DNA of 64,000 nucleotides from DAOMFB01 sp963801475 (GTDB lineage Bacteria > Acidobacteriota > Thermoanaerobaculia > UBA5066): NCBI GenBank assembly GCA_963801475.1, contig CAWDEX010000001.1, positions 2,790,001 to 2,854,000 of the forward strand, written 5' to 3'. A model generated the notes under the pieces. That model did no database searches. It was not told where the DNA came from and worked only from the letters and a program-made list of their open reading frames with translations. Both the position numbers and the translations under genes were made by a program. Positions 17,301-25,202 of the stretch are shown one piece after another. The first letter of the stretch is position 1. Each line of letters begins with the position of its first letter.

Positions 17301-19924
17301 TTCATGTCTTTGAGGACCAGCTCGGCCGACTGCCCCAGCCTGACCTCCGCGCCGCCGTATCCGAGCGTGACGCCGCTCCGCCAACGGATCACCGGTGGCG
17401 TGTCGATGACGTGGACCAGCCACGCGCGAGGGTCGGTCTCCTTGTTCGGCGTGAAGTACTCGAATGTGTTCGACCCACCCGTGTAGTCCACGCCGAAGAA
17501 GAACCAGTAATCGCCCTTGGCCGGGAGCGGCGTGATGGCGGTCGCGCCGGGCGTGAAGCTGGAACCCGTGGCCGGGTCGCAACTTCCGCCCACCGCCGCG
17601 GTGCAGTACTTGTAGCCCGTGATCGTGATGGCCGGGCCCTTCGTCGAGGTATCGACGACCGAAAGGGTGCCCTGCGTGGTCAGGACGGTCGTCGGGTAGT
17701 TAGTCGAGCCGCCGATCGTGAAGTTCGGGACGACCTCGGCGAGGGTGACGGAGAGGGGCTGGAAGGTCGCGGCGCAGGCGGCGCCGAGATCGCAGCTCTG
17801 GTAGCCGCCCGGATACGGAGGCGTCGTCAGCCAGACTTTGTAGGCGCCGGGCCCGCCCGTCGGATTGAAGGTGCAGGTGCTAAGTCCATTGCATGCGGCG
17901 ACGAGATCGCCGGCTACCGGGTTCGTGTTCGGGGTGTTCGGGATGTACCACTTGTAGCCCGCCTTGTTTCCGATCGGGTCGTTGGTGGGCCGTTCGGTCG
18001 CGTCCTCAAGCGGGTTTCCCTTCAGGACGAGAGCGTTCTTCAGCTGGACCGTCGGGATCTTCCAAGTGACCGGGACGAGGGCGGGGCCGCTCGTCCCGAG
18101 GCTGTTGAACCCTTCGAAGGCGATCTGCAGTCCGGTGCTGGTCGTGCCCCAGGCGGGGCTCACGCTCCCGAAGTCGGGCCCGCCGTACGAGCCGTTGCCG
18201 GTGACGGAGGTCCAGCAGTTCGTGCCCGAGGCCGGATCGGCCGAGACGTTCTTGTCGCACGGTCCGATGAGGGAGAAGGTCGTTCCCGCCGTCCACGTCG
18301 GGGAGGTCCTGTAGTCGGGGTTCTTCAGGCTCCCCCAGCCCGTCCCGGGAGTCTCGAACGGCGAGTGAAAGTCGAAGTCGAGCCTCCAGTCGAGGATCGG
18401 GAGCACCGAGTCGCCCGGGAGGATCGTCGGCGAGATCTTCAGCTTCTGGCCGACGACGACGGGCGAAGACCCCGTCTTCACCTCGCAGGGCCCCGAGGGC
18501 GGACAGGGCTCCATCTCGACCTTCAGGGCGCTCGTGGCGGGCGCCGGCCCCGTCTGGCAGGAAAGGTTCAGCGTGTAGGCGCTGAAGAGTGTCGCGATGG
18601 TGGAGACGACGTCCTGGTTCGAAGGCCTCCAGACGAACTCCGACTGGGACACGCCGGCGAAGTTCGGGTTGGCGCCCGTGTCGACCGTCACGACCTCCTG
18701 CGGCGGCGTGCCCTGCTTCCAGCCGTCACCCGTGGTCGAGTAGAGGCGGTACCTCGGCTTGTCGCCCGTCCCGCCCGTCTGGGAAGCCGCCCAGAAGTAG
18801 ACCCCGACGCCCGGCTGCTGATCGACGAGGGAGACGCTGCTTCCCGACATGGAGCCCGCCCCGGAGAAGCCGGCCGGTGGGGTGAATGAGAAGGGTTGGC
18901 CGATGCGCTGGCCCGTCGCCGGGTTCCACTCGATCAGCGAGAAGCCGTCGGGCTGGTTGTTCCCGTTCTTGAACTCGCCCACGATGTAGAGGTTCCCGGC
19001 GCCGTTCATCGCGGCGCCGACCGTCATGAGTTGGCTGGCCGGGTAATCCGGACGGCCGAAGCCGGAAAGCAAGACGGTCTTCCAGGTCTTGCCGGCGGTG
19101 ATGGACGGCGGGGAGGGCGGGTAGGGGATCGGTGGGGTGCCGATCGGCGCGGGACCCGGGTTCGACACGTCCACTATCGAGAGCTTGTCGTAGTCGGCCA
19201 GGAGCAGGAAGCCCGGATCGACGTACTTCATCGCCCGCGTGGAGGAGGCCGCCGGGAAGTTCGTGATCTCGAACGGGACGTTCCCCTTCTTCGGGGGGAG
19301 GTTGTTGGGTACGAAGCCCGGGAGGGGGTCGGAGACATCCGCCGCCCAGACATTCGAGTAGACACCGGAGAAGCCGTACAGGATGTGGCGTGCGCCCCAC
19401 TTCTGGAGCGCGAGGAACTTCGCGCGCGAATATCCCGTGTCCCCCGACATCTTGAAGAACCCGCTCCCGTCCGGCGACATCGCAACCGTCGAGGCCACGC
19501 ACTCGCTCTTGGAGACCGTCGAGAAGAAGGCCCGTTCGCCGTCCTTCGACGCATAGATCGCGTCGGAGGTGTAACTCTGCCCATCGCCACACCCCGCCCC
19601 GAACCCCCAAGGCGGGCTGGTGCTGAAGAGAACGGCCCATGAGACGAGCGAAGGGGTTGCGGGGTTCGCGATGTCGTAGACGCCGAAGCCGTAATCCGCC
19701 CGGATGATGGCGCGGGTGCCGTTCATGTAAGGGACGGCGCCGGTGAAGTTCCCGAGGGGCCGCGGAGCCGCCGTGTTGAGATTCAAGTCGGTCGGCCCTG
19801 ACGTCACCGTGCATTGTCCCTGAGCCGGACCGGCCCCTCCGAGGAGGCCGAGGACAGCGACGAAACCGATGGCGACAGACAGCCCATGGACAGCACGAGC
19901 ACGGCGAGATTCGATTCCGGTCAT
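14354..19924 (-). CDS. Giant exported PKD-domain protein
   Basis: 1856 residues from the ATG at 19924, which gives a clean signal peptide (ARAVHGLSVAIGFVAVLGLL...AQGQ) behind a GGGGAAG ribosome site. Residues about 30-430 look like a LVIVD/beta-propeller-type region (repeated VYDIANPATPSLV and IVDVSNPGPAP phrases). Next come Ig-like beta domains, then three PKD modules with the WNFGDG core near residues 973, 1171 and 1262, and about 500 residues of further beta-rich sequence. No membrane anchor or sorting motif is obvious at the C-terminus (KLILAQPLGPPR). PKD proteins act at the cell surface in adhesion or carbohydrate binding. It has its own promoter and terminator and lies between wzm and wzt. 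Confidence 0.85.
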   Translation of the reverse strand: MTGIESRRARAVHGLSVAIGFVAVLGLLGGAGPAQGQCTVTSGPTDLNLNTAAPRPLGNFTGAVPYMNGTRAIIRADYGFGVYDIANPATPSLVSWAVLFSTSPPWGFGAGCGDGQSYTSDAIYASKDGERAFFSTVSKSECVASTVAMSPDGSGFFKMSGDTGYSRAKFLALQKWGARHILYGFSGVYSNVWAADVSDPLPGFVPNNLPPKKGNVPFEITNFPAASSTRAMKYVDPGFLLLADYDKLSIVDVSNPGPAPIGTPPIPYPPSPPSITAGKTWKTVLLSGFGRPDYPASQLMTVGAAMNGAGNLYIVGEFKNGNNQPDGFSLIEWNPATGQRIGQPFSFTPPAGFSGAGSMSGSSVSLVDQQPGVGVYFWAASQTGGTGDKPRYRLYSTTGDGWKQGTPPQEVVTVDTGANPNFAGVSQSEFVWRPSNQDVVSTIATLFSAYTLNLSCQTGPAPATSALKVEMEPCPPSGPCEVKTGSSPVVVGQKLKISPTILPGDSVLPILDWRLDFDFHSPFETPGTGWGSLKNPDYRTSPTWTAGTTFSLIGPCDKNVSADPASGTNCWTSVTGNGSYGGPDFGSVSPAWGTTSTGLQIAFEGFNSLGTSGPALVPVTWKIPTVQLKNALVLKGNPLEDATERPTNDPIGNKAGYKWYIPNTPNTNPVAGDLVAACNGLSTCTFNPTGGPGAYKVWLTTPPYPGGYQSCDLGAACAATFQPLSVTLAEVVPNFTIGGSTNYPTTVLTTQGTLSVVDTSTKGPAITITGYKYCTAAVGGSCDPATGSSFTPGATAITPLPAKGDYWFFFGVDYTGGSNTFEYFTPNKETDPRAWLVHVIDTPPVIRWRSGVTLGYGGAEVRLGQSAELVLKDMNGTELTGSVNWSIVSGNATPRTGSGATFTFTPNSPIQGPVEVHVDSPSVQNLTLTVVDPAPPPSGVSVSIYASPSSAAPGTPITFTAYASGGSGIYSSYSWNFGDGQVASPYNYPSHPYTNAGTYTAICTVTDSNGATGAAATTVNVSPGGGATTPDNIQPLQGATRCSVSCTTLWLGTVGTPIQVAAFQGTSQITSGSYSWQITIGSANPSSVSGTNFTFTPTAPGLLRVAIAGYTAYVDILVSGSVTPDFRIAYPDGTDAVLGTDGSFLVPGDQPVTFRAVNKDNPGQNLSIANPHWNFGDGTTSTLHPAPKTYPFIPPYGSSYLVEFTVPGSPPATHQVNVVAGIPTASYSYVYSANGQPGGAVNPNQVTPGAGILFMSTGPAGAEYYWNFGDGTPCDSSTPLSDQCRLATAAHAFNTPGFYTVILTVKLGGNTFQTQMPQTFSVAYPPQWIVPGLAYRTGSASGSLWVSDVVIQNPCVVEPCTDGWAGYSVALLDGTNPPKWIELPHFQPGESRRIANVLNTVFGKTPGEGAYAMAIRGDSFPQGADPVIWAFTYESIQGSPAKGTFGDAIPAVPVSRAVGPGTPWADREFPGLRDLPVTNSLNAPAAYTSIGFVNTTSVPTQINVSFYDRSLDGPIALGGAFRVSVGPFQTVELKQALRNALAVTGTPYETFEAPNYWMLVEVVSDGARVVPSAKITDVVSADTTVLTTVPNVTGRLRVPDVVRSISGNGDGVRTRVVIFNTSAQSRPVKATLSYVKCPVGGACEPRAAQSITPTVASGYTIVTEDLIKFWFNSLGLQISDADVYKDAYLDVEPADANTDPLIVRGETYDFTAGGTFARHVPGLVPSLHGAAPGSATTRLTIPYVVPASGGSGIATTLSFVSLGNAPAHVTVRLRQPFSGSGYPTAPDRILTMSDMVVEGPLEALFPELASFPKDPLGYYSLEITPTSGTLAAHAVIVNSTTGVGKLILAQPLGPPR

Positions 19925-19995
19925 TTGACTTCCCCTGATCCCCTCAAAGAAACGCGCCCTTCCCGTGGCGGGAAGAAGTCGCAAATGAGGTACGG

Positions 19996-20024
19996 ATTCT
20001 ACTTTGATCCTCCGCTCGCGGCAA
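19996..20024 (-). promoter_or_regulatory. Sigma-70-type promoter of the PKD-protein gene
   Basis: On the minus strand, -35 TTGCCG (20024-20019), a 17-base spacer and -10 TAGAAT (20001-19996). The predicted transcript would start near 19989 and leave a leader of about 65 bases before the ATG at 19924. Confidence 0.5.
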
Positions 20025-20142
20025 CCGAACGGTCTCCTATGGACAGCGACTCCCCTTTTCCGACGCCGAGGCCATCGCGGAAGTAGTGACGACAGAGCAC
20101 CGTATCTTTCGCTCTGCCAAGGTCTTTCCCCCGAGGAGAAAG

Positions 20143-20173
20143 AAAAAAGGCGGGCAGCTTTACGCCGCCCGCC
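20143..20173 (-). terminator. Intrinsic terminator after the 540-residue secreted-protein gene
   Basis: The stem GGCGGGC (20149-20155) pairs with GCCCGCC (20167-20173), with an 11-base loop. On the minus strand it is followed by six T (20148-20143). It lies 27 bases past the stop codon at 20200. Confidence 0.88.
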
Positions 20174-20199
20174 CTTACCTGAGTCAGGTCGGACCCGAG

Positions 20200-21822
20200 T
20201 TAGTTCGCGGTCCCGTTGACCTGGACGCCGGGGCCGTAAACGATCGCAGGGGTGCACGCGAAGTCGCCATTGAGGCTCGTCGCGCTATGTCCAACGTTCA
20301 TCGTGGTGCCGGGGCCGGAGTGCTGCACGCCGACCCAAGCCTGATTGTAGATATTGTCGGGGAAGCCGTAGCCCGTGGTCCGGAACTGCATGTCGATCCA
20401 GCCGCCGCTGTAGGAGCCGGGGTTGACCTGCGTGTTGCTCAGGAGAGCGATGCGGCTCGCCTCGAGGAAGACGTAGTTCGGGCTGACCGTGCCTCCCGGC
20501 GGGCAGGGCGACGGATAGCCGGGCGGGCAGGTGACGATGGTGTAGGTCTGCTCGTCGTTGTCGTACGTGAAGGTGACGAGCTGGTGGTTCGTGTCATAGA
20601 GGCCGGCGCCGGAAGGCCCGCCGTCGCTCAGCCACGTGCAGAGGTTGAACGGCGCGCCCGCGCTCTCGTTGACGTACGTGTCGCCGCGCCACACCAGAAT
20701 CCAGGTCTGGTAGCCGGCGGCCGCGGAGTTCAGGTAGCGGAAGCCGTAGCGGTCGCCGAGCGGCTCGCGGCCGTCGCCGCCGAACTGGAAGGCAGCCGGA
20801 ACGTTGACGCCGCAGGGGGCCGTCGTGCCGCCGGTCTGCTCGCAGGGCGCGAGCGCCGAGACAAAGCGGCCGAAGAAGGTGTCGGGAGCCGCGGCCGTCC
20901 AGTTCAGACGGCTGTCGAACTCGAGGGCGATCGCCTGGTCGCCGCTGATGTTGCCGGAGTTCGCCGTCTGGTCGACGTAGAACACGTCGCCAATCAGGAC
21001 GTTCGGCGTGTGGCCGGCGGCAGCCCAGCCCGCCGTCGCGATGGCGTCGAGCTGATAGAAGTTCGCCTCATCCGGGAAGTAGTTGGTGCAGTAGTTCACC
21101 ACGTCGACCGTGACGTAGCCGGAGAACTCGCCCGTCAGGTTCGTGAGGGACGCCGTTCCGAGGCCGCACTGCGGGTTCGTCGTGTCGAGGATGTTGGCGC
21201 CGTGCGAGCTCTGGAACGTGCTGACGTCGCCCGACTCGTCGAGGGAGTCGAGGACGTAGGCGCGGTAGGGCAGGAAGGCGTCCGGCTCGTTGTAGATCGA
21301 GACGGAGATCTGCCAGTCGAGGGCGGCCGAGCCGGCCTGCGGGTGGGAGAAGCGCAGGTACTGCTGCTGCCCCCAGCCGATGTAGGCGCCGGGCGCGTAC
21401 GCGCCGGAGGTGATGTTGATGCCGCAGACGTCCTTCTGCCCGACCTTCTGGAGGACCGGGACGATGGCCGGGTTCGCCGACGTGTTGTTCACGTTCAGCT
21501 TGCCGTTGAGGACGTCGCGCATGGAGAAGGAGACCTCGTCGGTGCCGGTCATCGGCACGTTGAAGTCGAGGACGGCCTTGGAGTACTTGTTCCAGACCGT
21601 GACGTGGGCAATGATGCCCGGGTTCGACACGTTCACGAACGAGATCTTCGTGTCGGTGCCGCCGTCGGCGATGTAGCCGGCGGAGCTGATGGTGCCGCTG
21701 ACGCGGAAGTACGGGATGAGCAGCGTGGCGCCAGGCACGTTGTCATACGCGCACGTCACCGCGAAGCCCGTGCCCGCGACCGCCAGCAGGGCGAGCGCTA
21801 CGAGAACGGAAAGCTTCTTCAT
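20200..21822 (-). CDS. Secreted protein of unknown function
   Basis: 540 residues from the ATG at 21822, which has an AGGAGA site and a textbook signal peptide (MKKLSVLVALALLAVAGTGFA). The mature part opens VTCAYDNVPGATLLIPYFRV, is rich in Asn, Gly, Ser and aromatic residues, contains several Cys that could form disulfides, and reads as an all-beta extracellular protein. I do not recognise a domain. It is monocistronic, with a good promoter about 180 bases upstream and a strong terminator, features that suit an abundant surface protein. It is followed by the PKD gene and preceded by an FG-GAP lipoprotein gene, all exported. Confidence 0.75.
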   Translation of the reverse strand: MKKLSVLVALALLAVAGTGFAVTCAYDNVPGATLLIPYFRVSGTISSAGYIADGGTDTKISFVNVSNPGIIAHVTVWNKYSKAVLDFNVPMTGTDEVSFSMRDVLNGKLNVNNTSANPAIVPVLQKVGQKDVCGINITSGAYAPGAYIGWGQQQYLRFSHPQAGSAALDWQISVSIYNEPDAFLPYRAYVLDSLDESGDVSTFQSSHGANILDTTNPQCGLGTASLTNLTGEFSGYVTVDVVNYCTNYFPDEANFYQLDAIATAGWAAAGHTPNVLIGDVFYVDQTANSGNISGDQAIALEFDSRLNWTAAAPDTFFGRFVSALAPCEQTGGTTAPCGVNVPAAFQFGGDGREPLGDRYGFRYLNSAAAGYQTWILVWRGDTYVNESAGAPFNLCTWLSDGGPSGAGLYDTNHQLVTFTYDNDEQTYTIVTCPPGYPSPCPPGGTVSPNYVFLEASRIALLSNTQVNPGSYSGGWIDMQFRTTGYGFPDNIYNQAWVGVQHSGPGTTMNVGHSATSLNGDFACTPAIVYGPGVQVNGTAN

Positions 21823-21995
21823 TTTTTCTCCTACCAGTCTGTTGAAAATGAAAATGGAACGGGTTGACACGCTGACTTCCGACGGATCGCGATAGGAAAT
21901 CACCTCCGGTAATTTATTCAAAAGCGGGCGCTGGGCCGCTCGGTTCGTCAAGGCATTCACTCCGGAAACGGAGCTTTCCGACATCATTGGCGGAT

Positions 21996-22024
21996 ACGTT
22001 AGGGGCGAAATGAGGGGAAGTCAA
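21996..22024 (-). promoter_or_regulatory. Sigma-70-type promoter of the 540-residue secreted-protein gene
   Basis: On the minus strand, -35 TTGACT (22024-22019), a 17-base spacer and -10 TAACGT (22001-21996). It implies an unusually long leader of about 165 bases before the ATG at 21822. The leader contains a small CTCCG-TTTC-CGGAG hairpin but no riboswitch that I recognise. Confidence 0.55.
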
Positions 22025-22060
22025 GGGTTTTCACGAAAAATATGCTGCCCACCCATATGA

Positions 22061-23806
22061 TCATTTAGGGGCCAGATTCCGGAAGTACCTGAAGCCTCCG
22101 CCTCTCGTCTCCTGCCCCGTCAAGTAGTGCGTCATCAACACGATGTCGAGGCGCCCGTCTCCGTCCACGTCGGCGATCCGGAGGGCGGACGGCGAGTTCG
22201 TGAAGGTCGGCTCCAGCGAGGGATCCATCTCCTCGAACTCCCCCTCCTTTGTCTGGAAGAAAATCCGGATCTTTCCCTGCAGATCGTCGGCGAAAACGAC
22301 GTCGTCCAGCCCGTCCCCATTCAGGTCTCCCGCGGCGACCGCCTGGGACGACCCGCGCTCGCCGACCCTCTTGAGGACCCGCTTCCTCTTCCACGTGTCG
22401 CCGTCGAGGTAATAGATGGAGACGCCGTCCCCCGTGATGCTCGGCTGGGCGTCGCCGGGGGTGTTCTTCAGGTACGTGACGAATGCGGCCCGCTTTCCCC
22501 GATAACGGCCCACCGCCGACCCGAGGCTGACCGCGTACCGTTCGACGACGTCCCCTCCGGCGAAGTCGAACCTCATTCCCTTCCGGTCGAAGGTCACGAG
22601 GTTGGAGACCCAGCCCGGGTAGCGGCAGCCGGCGATGTAGAACGGCGGGCCGTCCGCGGGGCCCGCGGGGATCGACAGCTCGATCGAGTATGCGTAGCAG
22701 GAGTACTCGAGGCCGGTCGTCAGCTCCACGAAGCGCCCGCCCAGGTTCATCTCGGCGCGAACGTCGTAGCCCTCGACGTAGCCGTCCGCTCTCCTCGTGG
22801 GCTTTCCGACGGTCGTGGCGTACTCCGGCAGGTCCGAGGCCACGACGATGTCGTTCGCTCCGTCTCCGTCGAGGTCCCCGATCGCCATGGCCCTCGTCGA
22901 GGCGCCCTTCTGAAGCCCTCGCGACTCGATCAGGAAGTGGAAGTCGCCGAGGTTGTAGGCGGCCCACATCCCCGCGCCGTGGCCTCCCCAGACGATGTCG
23001 TTCCGGCGATCGCCGTCGAGATCACCGACGGCGACGCCGCCGTAGCCGACCGTGAGGTTCTCCGGGTTCTCAAGGATCGGGTCGACGGACTTCCAGCGCT
23101 CCCCGGTCCACTTGAAGATCCGGATTCCCTGCCCCGAGAGCCGCGGCGGCGGCGAGACGATCTCCGGGCGGCCGTCTCCGTCGAGGTCGGCGAGCGCGAA
23201 GTTGTCGCGCCAGATGCCGGCTTTCGGGAGGCCGGCCGAGTTCTCCACGAGCTGGATCCGGGTCTTGCCGATCTTCGGCGTGACGACTTCGGCCTCCTCC
23301 TTCGGAAGCTCCTCGATGGGCTTCAGGGCGCTGGCCGCAGCGTCCGCTTCCGCCCGCTTCCTGGCGAGCTGCTCGGGCGTCAGTTCCGGCTCGGCCTCGA
23401 TGTAGTAATACCCCTCGTCCGCCCGGACGAGCGGGATGCCGACCTTGTCGGCGACGATGGCGCTGAAGAGACGGCCGTTCCGCACGTAGAGCGTCGGGTC
23501 CTTCGGCACCTTGAGAAGACGCTTGCCGGAAGCGGCATCGACGAGGTACTCGGCTTTCGGCCGCGGCGCGCCTTCCGCCTCCTCGTCCGGCGGGCCCGCC
23601 GTGGGGAGCTTGCCCCCGCTCAGGACGTCGAGCATCGAGGACTTCCCCGCCGGCGGCGGCGCGGGAACGGGCTGTACGGCGGACGCGGGCGTCGGAGAGG
23701 GCTTCGGGGCCTCGGCGGCCGGCGCCTTCGGGGCCGGCGTCTGCGAGCAGGCCGCGGCGAGAACGGCACAGAGAGAGAGCGCAACAGAGCGGGCGAGGCT
23801 GTTCAC
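22061..23806 (-). CDS. FG-GAP/VCBS-repeat lipoprotein
   Basis: 581 residues from the GTG at 23806, chosen for the GGAG site upstream and the resulting lipoprotein signal (LSLCAVLAAAC). A Pro/Ala-rich linker follows the lipobox Cys. At least five FG-GAP/VCBS repeats with DxDGDG-type calcium loops follow, for example ADLDGDGRPEIV, GDLDGDRRNDIV, GDLDGDGANDIV, GDLNGDGLDDVV and ADVDGDGRLDIV, so the second half is probably a beta-propeller. It should be anchored in the outer membrane or periplasm. The gene begins 67 bases after wzm on the same strand and may be co-transcribed with it. A role in holding or recognising the exported glycan is only an inference. Confidence 0.85.
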   Translation of the reverse strand: MNSLARSVALSLCAVLAAACSQTPAPKAPAAEAPKPSPTPASAVQPVPAPPPAGKSSMLDVLSGGKLPTAGPPDEEAEGAPRPKAEYLVDAASGKRLLKVPKDPTLYVRNGRLFSAIVADKVGIPLVRADEGYYYIEAEPELTPEQLARKRAEADAAASALKPIEELPKEEAEVVTPKIGKTRIQLVENSAGLPKAGIWRDNFALADLDGDGRPEIVSPPPRLSGQGIRIFKWTGERWKSVDPILENPENLTVGYGGVAVGDLDGDRRNDIVWGGHGAGMWAAYNLGDFHFLIESRGLQKGASTRAMAIGDLDGDGANDIVVASDLPEYATTVGKPTRRADGYVEGYDVRAEMNLGGRFVELTTGLEYSCYAYSIELSIPAGPADGPPFYIAGCRYPGWVSNLVTFDRKGMRFDFAGGDVVERYAVSLGSAVGRYRGKRAAFVTYLKNTPGDAQPSITGDGVSIYYLDGDTWKRKRVLKRVGERGSSQAVAAGDLNGDGLDDVVFADDLQGKIRIFFQTKEGEFEEMDPSLEPTFTNSPSALRIADVDGDGRLDIVLMTHYLTGQETRGGGFRYFRNLAPK

Positions 23807-23873
23807 TGGGGGTCTCCTATTCGGCGCACGAAACCCGCGGGCCTTCGGCCCCACGGGCAAAGAGAGCGGGATT

Positions 23874-24641
23874 CTAAAGCAAGTCCGAGAAGACGTGCCG
23901 GCTCCGGCGGAAGAACCCGCGAGCGGCGACGGAGAGAAGGAGGAACGCTCCCGAAAAGGCCGCGAGGCGCAGCGGCGGCGGGAGCGGGCCTCCGAACAGG
24001 GCGGCGCGGAAGAGCGTCACGAGGTCGGACACCGGGTTCATCGCGAGGAGCGGCGCGAGCGGCTCGGGAATGAGCGACGCCGGGTAGAGGATCGGCGTGA
24101 GGTAGAGGACGACCATGAGGAGCGGGGAGACGAGCTGTGAGAGGTCGCGAAAGAAGACGTTCAGCGCCGCGAGGAGGAGGCACGGCCCGGCGAGGAGGAC
24201 GATCTCGAACGCGAGGGCCGCGACGAGGACGAGCGGTTGCACGTGGCCGCGCCCGGTGGCGAGGACGAAGCCCCCGAGCACCGCAAGACCCGCCATCTGG
24301 AGGACGAGCGCTGCGGCGGCGCTCGAGGCGACGAGGAGCTCCACGGGAAACTGGAGCTTCTTGACGAGGTGCCCCTGGTCGGAAACCGAGGTCGTCGAGC
24401 GCGCGAGCGCCTCCTGGAATCCGAGCCACGGCAGGAGGCCCGCCAGCAGGAACTCCGCGTACGAGGCCGGAAAGCCGGGGGGCGGCGAGAGGCGGATCAC
24501 GACGACGAAGACGAAGCTGTAGAGGGCGCAGAGGATGATTGGGTGGAGGAGCGCCCAGAGCGTTCCGCCGAAAGTACCGGCATAGCGGGTCGAGAGGTCC
24601 CGCCGGAGGAGCTCGGAGAAGAGGAAGATCGTTCGGTTCAC
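23874..24641 (-). CDS. wzm: Polysaccharide ABC exporter permease (ABC-2 type)
   Basis: 255 residues, typical for Wzm/TagG/KpsM. It begins with the amphipathic N-terminal segment LLRRDLSTRYAGTFGGTLWALLHPI, characteristic of polysaccharide and teichoic-acid ABC-2 permeases, followed by six hydrophobic helices (about 28-50, 60-78, 105-130, 140-165, 172-190, 225-245). It forms the inner-membrane channel for the glycan and should pair with the Wzt ATPase at 13075-14268. There is no ATPase gene beside it, which is unusual because wzm and wzt are normally adjacent. Confidence 0.9.
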   Translation of the reverse strand: MNRTIFLFSELLRRDLSTRYAGTFGGTLWALLHPIILCALYSFVFVVVIRLSPPPGFPASYAEFLLAGLLPWLGFQEALARSTTSVSDQGHLVKKLQFPVELLVASSAAAALVLQMAGLAVLGGFVLATGRGHVQPLVLVAALAFEIVLLAGPCLLLAALNVFFRDLSQLVSPLLMVVLYLTPILYPASLIPEPLAPLLAMNPVSDLVTLFRAALFGGPLPPPLRLAAFSGAFLLLSVAARGFFRRSRHVFSDLL

Positions 24642-24714
24642 GACTTTACGCCCGGCCCGGCCCGGCGCTTATGCTGTGAGAGAATAGCCTGTCCCCGCTG
24701 GAGGGGGGCCGACC

Positions 24715-25170
24715 TTGGCGTTGTCCAGAAACAGGCAGATCCAGCTCGTCGGGCAAAAGATCCGGCAGATCCGGAAGAGCCGCCATCTGACGCAATCCGA
24801 CCTCGCGGGGCGGATCGGGGTGACGCAGTCGGACCTTTCCCGGATGGAGAACGGCGAATACAAGGTCGGCCTCGACACGCTGTTCCGGATCCTCCAGGTA
24901 TTCGAGATCTCGATGAGCCAGTTCTTCGGCGAGCCGGCCCCGGTCGAGGCCCCGCCGCCCGCGCCGGCCCTTCCCGACGATCCGGAGCTTCTGCACGACT
25001 GGGAGGCTCTCGGCCCCGAGGCGCGACGCGAAGTGCGGGAGTTCATCGCCTTCAAGAAACTCCAGGGCGAGTTCCGGCGCTCGCTGCAGCCCGCCGCGCC
25101 GCTGCCGGAGCCTCCTCGCGCGCCCGAGCCCTCCTTCCCCGACGACGACGAAGACGACGCCAAGGGCTGA
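24715..25170 (+). CDS. XRE-family helix-turn-helix regulator
   Basis: 151 residues with a TTG start behind a GGAGGGGGG run. The HTH domain covers about residues 10-65 (IRQIRKSRHLTQSDLAGRIGVTQ, then SDLSRMENGEY as the recognition region). A Pro/Ala linker and an acidic tail (DDDEDDAKG) follow; there is no ligand-binding or peptidase domain. It is divergent from wzm with a 73-base gap and could control that promoter, but this rests on position only. Confidence 0.82.
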   Translation: MALSRNRQIQLVGQKIRQIRKSRHLTQSDLAGRIGVTQSDLSRMENGEYKVGLDTLFRILQVFEISMSQFFGEPAPVEAPPPAPALPDDPELLHDWEALGPEARREVREFIAFKKLQGEFRRSLQPAAPLPEPPRAPEPSFPDDDEDDAKG

Positions 25171-25202
25171 CGCTCGCGAGCCCCGCCGCGCGGCCGCTCC
25201 TT

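Noticed and set aside
21823..21990. Leader of the secreted-protein gene as a cyclic-di-GMP riboswitch.
   Set aside because: I looked for the GEMM core and could not match it; only a small hairpin is visible.
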